From Actinomycetota bacterium (lineage in GTDB: Bacteria > Actinomycetota > Actinomycetes > Nanopelagicales > Nanopelagicaceae): 6,529 nucleotides of DNA. Positions 5,119 to 6,529 of the stretch are shown here, piece after piece. The DNA lies in NCBI GenBank assembly GCA_016870855.1, contig VGAF01000065.1, positions 1-6,529 of the forward strand. Reading direction: 5' to 3'. Numbering within the stretch: the first letter of the stretch is position 1; the number at the start of each line of letters is the position of its first letter. The notes beneath the pieces are model-generated. The model did no database searches, was not told the origin of the DNA, and was given only the letters and a program-made list of their open reading frames with translations. The position numbers and the translations under genes are program-made.

Positions 5119-6338
5119 GTAATCAAAATCTAAAGCGGGTCTTTCCAAGTCCAGCGAGCCTCCGTAGAACGCTGAGATTCAAAAAATTAATACTCTCTGG
5201 GAAAAAGCGGCGACTATCTCGAGCTTTAACTATCTCTCATCTACGGCTAATTGCTAAGCGCCGCACGCCAAAAGGTCCTTTTGATTACACCGATGGAGCT
5301 GCAGAGTCTGAGACTTCACTCGCCAGAGCCCGCGATAGATATGAAGCAATTGAATTTATTCCAAATATTCTCCGCGATGTCTCCAACTTAGATACATCTA
5401 CTGAAGTACTAAATGAAGATTTTTCACTCCCTTTCGGAATCGCCCCGACAGGCTTTACCCGAATGATGCATTCGGAGGGTGAGTTGGCCGGTGCGCGAGC
5501 AGCTGAGAAATTCGGAATCCCCTTCGTGCTCTCAACTCTTGGCACCACAACAATCGAAGATGTTGTTTCAGCAGCTCCAAATGGCAGGAACTGGTTTCAG
5601 CTTTACATGTGGAAGGATCGCGAGGGTTCGATGCGCCTGGTCGACGCGGCGTGGCGCTCCGGCGTTAAGAATTTAGTTCTCACCGTTGATGTGCCAGTCG
5701 CGGGTGCACGTCATAGAGACACAAGAAATGGCCTAACTATTCCGCCTTCACTGACTCTTGGAACGTTGTTAGAGGCGGCGCCAAAGTATGAATGGTGGTG
5801 GAACTTCCTTACTACCCCCGAATTACGTTTTGCCTCAATGACGGAGTGGAAGGGCACTGTCGCTGAACTCCTTGATTACATGTTTGATCCAACAATGACC
5901 TTTGAAGATCTAAAGTGGATAAGAAATCAATGGAAAGGAACCCTTACCGTTAAGGGAATTCAGAACGTCGAGGATGCGAAAAAGGTCTCTAAATATGGGG
6001 CAGATGCGGTGATTCTCTCAAATCACGGTGGCCGGCAACTCGATAGAGCTCCGATTCCACTCGAGTTGTTAAGTAAGTGCAAGAAGGAACTTGGCAAGGA
6101 TTTGGAGATTCATATCGATACAGGAGTCATGAGAGGTTCTGACATTGTTGCGGCTCTAGCCCTTGGCGCAGATTTTGTTTATGTAGGTCGCGCTTATCTA
6201 TATGGATTAATGGCGGGCGGCCAACAAGGCGTCGAACGTGCTCTAGAAATTCTCGCCGGAGAATTGCGACGAACCATGAAGTTACTTGGGGTCGCATCCG
6301 TTGCGGAATTGAACCCCAAGCACATCAACTTCTTGTAA
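5115..6338 (+). CDS. FMN-dependent 2-hydroxy-acid dehydrogenase/oxidase (LldD/glycolate oxidase family)
   Basis: This enzyme oxidises a 2-hydroxy acid, most often L-lactate or glycolate, to the keto acid using bound FMN. The 407-aa sequence has the complete family active site: Y58 in FDYTDGAAESE, PFGIAPTGF (106-114), Q162 and Y164 in FQLYMW, T190 in LTVDVP, R199/R201 in GARHRD, K280 in VKGI, H304 and R307 in SNHGGRQLD, and the phosphate-binding D336 and R340 in DTGVMRG followed by FVYVGR. The first 50 residues are strongly basic (RRTLRFKKLILSGKKRRLSR), a feature of actinobacterial LldD-like proteins that may help bind membrane or partner. No cytochrome domain is present. The start overlaps the dehydratase stop by 4 bp and has no visible Shine-Dalgarno, so translation probably depends on coupling. 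In this operon it would recycle lactate or glycolate released from sugar-acid breakdown. Whether it passes electrons to quinone or to oxygen cannot be seen. Confidence 0.92.
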   Translation: MSNQNLKRVFPSPASLRRTLRFKKLILSGKKRRLSRALTISHLRLIAKRRTPKGPFDYTDGAAESETSLARARDRYEAIEFIPNILRDVSNLDTSTEVLNEDFSLPFGIAPTGFTRMMHSEGELAGARAAEKFGIPFVLSTLGTTTIEDVVSAAPNGRNWFQLYMWKDREGSMRLVDAAWRSGVKNLVLTVDVPVAGARHRDTRNGLTIPPSLTLGTLLEAAPKYEWWWNFLTTPELRFASMTEWKGTVAELLDYMFDPTMTFEDLKWIRNQWKGTLTVKGIQNVEDAKKVSKYGADAVILSNHGGRQLDRAPIPLELLSKCKKELGKDLEIHIDTGVMRGSDIVAALALGADFVYVGRAYLYGLMAGGQQGVERALEILAGELRRTMKLLGVASVAELNPKHINFL

Positions 6339-6529
6339 TTCCCAACTCTTGCATTACGCGAGAGACGATATGACCAGAGAAGCCACGGCGCGAGAGCGCT
6401 CCGTGGAGCCTTCGATAGGCAACTTCGTTCTCAAGCTTTGCGTAAGACCGGGCCTTTCGCTCAGCAAACTTCATTGCATTCTCAAACTCGGCTTCATCTG
6501 AGATGTCGGTAGTAATCCATTCGATAATC
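6325..6529 (-). CDS. recX: Regulatory protein RecX, C-terminal part only
   Basis: I translated this from the minus strand; the window edge removes the N-terminus. The 67 visible residues contain FENAMKFAERKARSY, then EVAYRRLHGALSRRGFSG, then HIVSRVMQELG before the TGA stop. This is the pattern of the last RecX three-helix repeat (basic helix, R-x-L-x-x-x-L-x-R-R-G-F/Y-S/P, then a helix with V-x-x-x-L). RecX binds RecA filaments and limits recombinase activity, and is usually encoded just after recA. Its 3' end overlaps the last 14 bp of the convergent FMN-enzyme gene, so no intergenic terminator separates them. It is probably unrelated to the sugar-acid genes and marks the edge of that cluster. 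The family call rests on a short segment but the pattern is distinctive. Confidence 0.82.
   Translation of the reverse strand, partial: IIEWITTDISDEAEFENAMKFAERKARSYAKLENEVAYRRLHGALSRRGFSGHIVSRVMQELGITRS

Noticed and set aside
5285..5548. Open frames on the minus strand (5285-5548) and in an alternative plus frame (5479-5676) within the FMN-enzyme gene
   Set aside because: They overlap conserved catalytic sequence in the true frame and have no independent start signals or homology-like motifs.
6383..6406. Hairpin CCACGG-CGC-GAGA-GCG-CT-CCGTGG, considered as the terminator of the plus-strand operon
   Set aside because: It lies inside recX coding sequence and is not followed by a T-run on the plus strand, so a terminator role is not supported, although it could be a chance or weak 3' structure.
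1..6529. Signs of a defence system, phage, CRISPR array, insertion sequence or RNA gene
   Set aside because: All genes belong to transport, sugar-acid metabolism, regulation or RecX; no repeats with spacers, no mobile-element proteins and no tRNA-like or rRNA-like segments were seen.

Overview
The window looks like part of a chromosome from a low- to mid-GC actinobacterium. The FMN-dependent hydroxy-acid dehydrogenase has the long basic N-terminal segment I associate with actinobacterial members. The ABC ATPase is a single-domain FrcA-type protein, and the fragment at the right edge reads as an actinobacterial-style RecX C-terminus. With base composition near 45-50% by eye and very tight gene packing, a freshwater acI/Nanopelagicales-type genome is a reasonable guess. 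That lineage call is inference; no marker gene settles it.

Layout: two divergent transcription units share a 132-bp control region (2229-2360). Leftward (minus strand) runs a carbohydrate ABC importer: substrate-binding protein (1224-2228), a hairpin-rich gap, ATPase (350-1108), then a permease cut by the left window edge (1-350). The ATPase stop and permease start share one base. Rightward (plus strand) run four genes, each overlapping the next by exactly 4 bp (ATGA): an SDR dehydrogenase (2361-3116), a GntR/FCD repressor-type regulator (3113-3928), an enolase-superfamily acid-sugar dehydratase (3925-5118) and an FMN-dependent 2-hydroxy-acid dehydrogenase/oxidase (5115-6338). The last gene overlaps, tail to tail, the 3' end of recX (6325-6529, minus), which is probably not part of the system.

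How they work together (inference): the importer brings in a sugar or sugar acid. The SDR oxidises it, or a later deoxy-keto intermediate. The dehydratase removes water from an aldonic acid to give a 2-keto-3-deoxy acid. The FMN enzyme oxidises a 2-hydroxy acid such as lactate or glycolate released downstream, giving a non-phosphorylative sugar-acid route. The lactonase, the aldolase or hydrolase, and the aldehyde dehydrogenase such a route needs are not visible here. The GntR regulator probably senses a pathway acid and binds a near-perfect 9+2+9 palindrome in the shared control region.

The most informative observation is that the dehydratase carries all seven catalytic and metal positions recalled for E. 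coli galactonate dehydratase DgoD at a constant +33 offset. Its second-strand motif is instead K-x-W (KIWPFD) and its loops are longer, so it probably has DgoD-type chemistry on a different, undetermined substrate. There is no sign of a mobile element, CRISPR array, tRNA or rRNA. No stretch of 300 bases lacks a gene.
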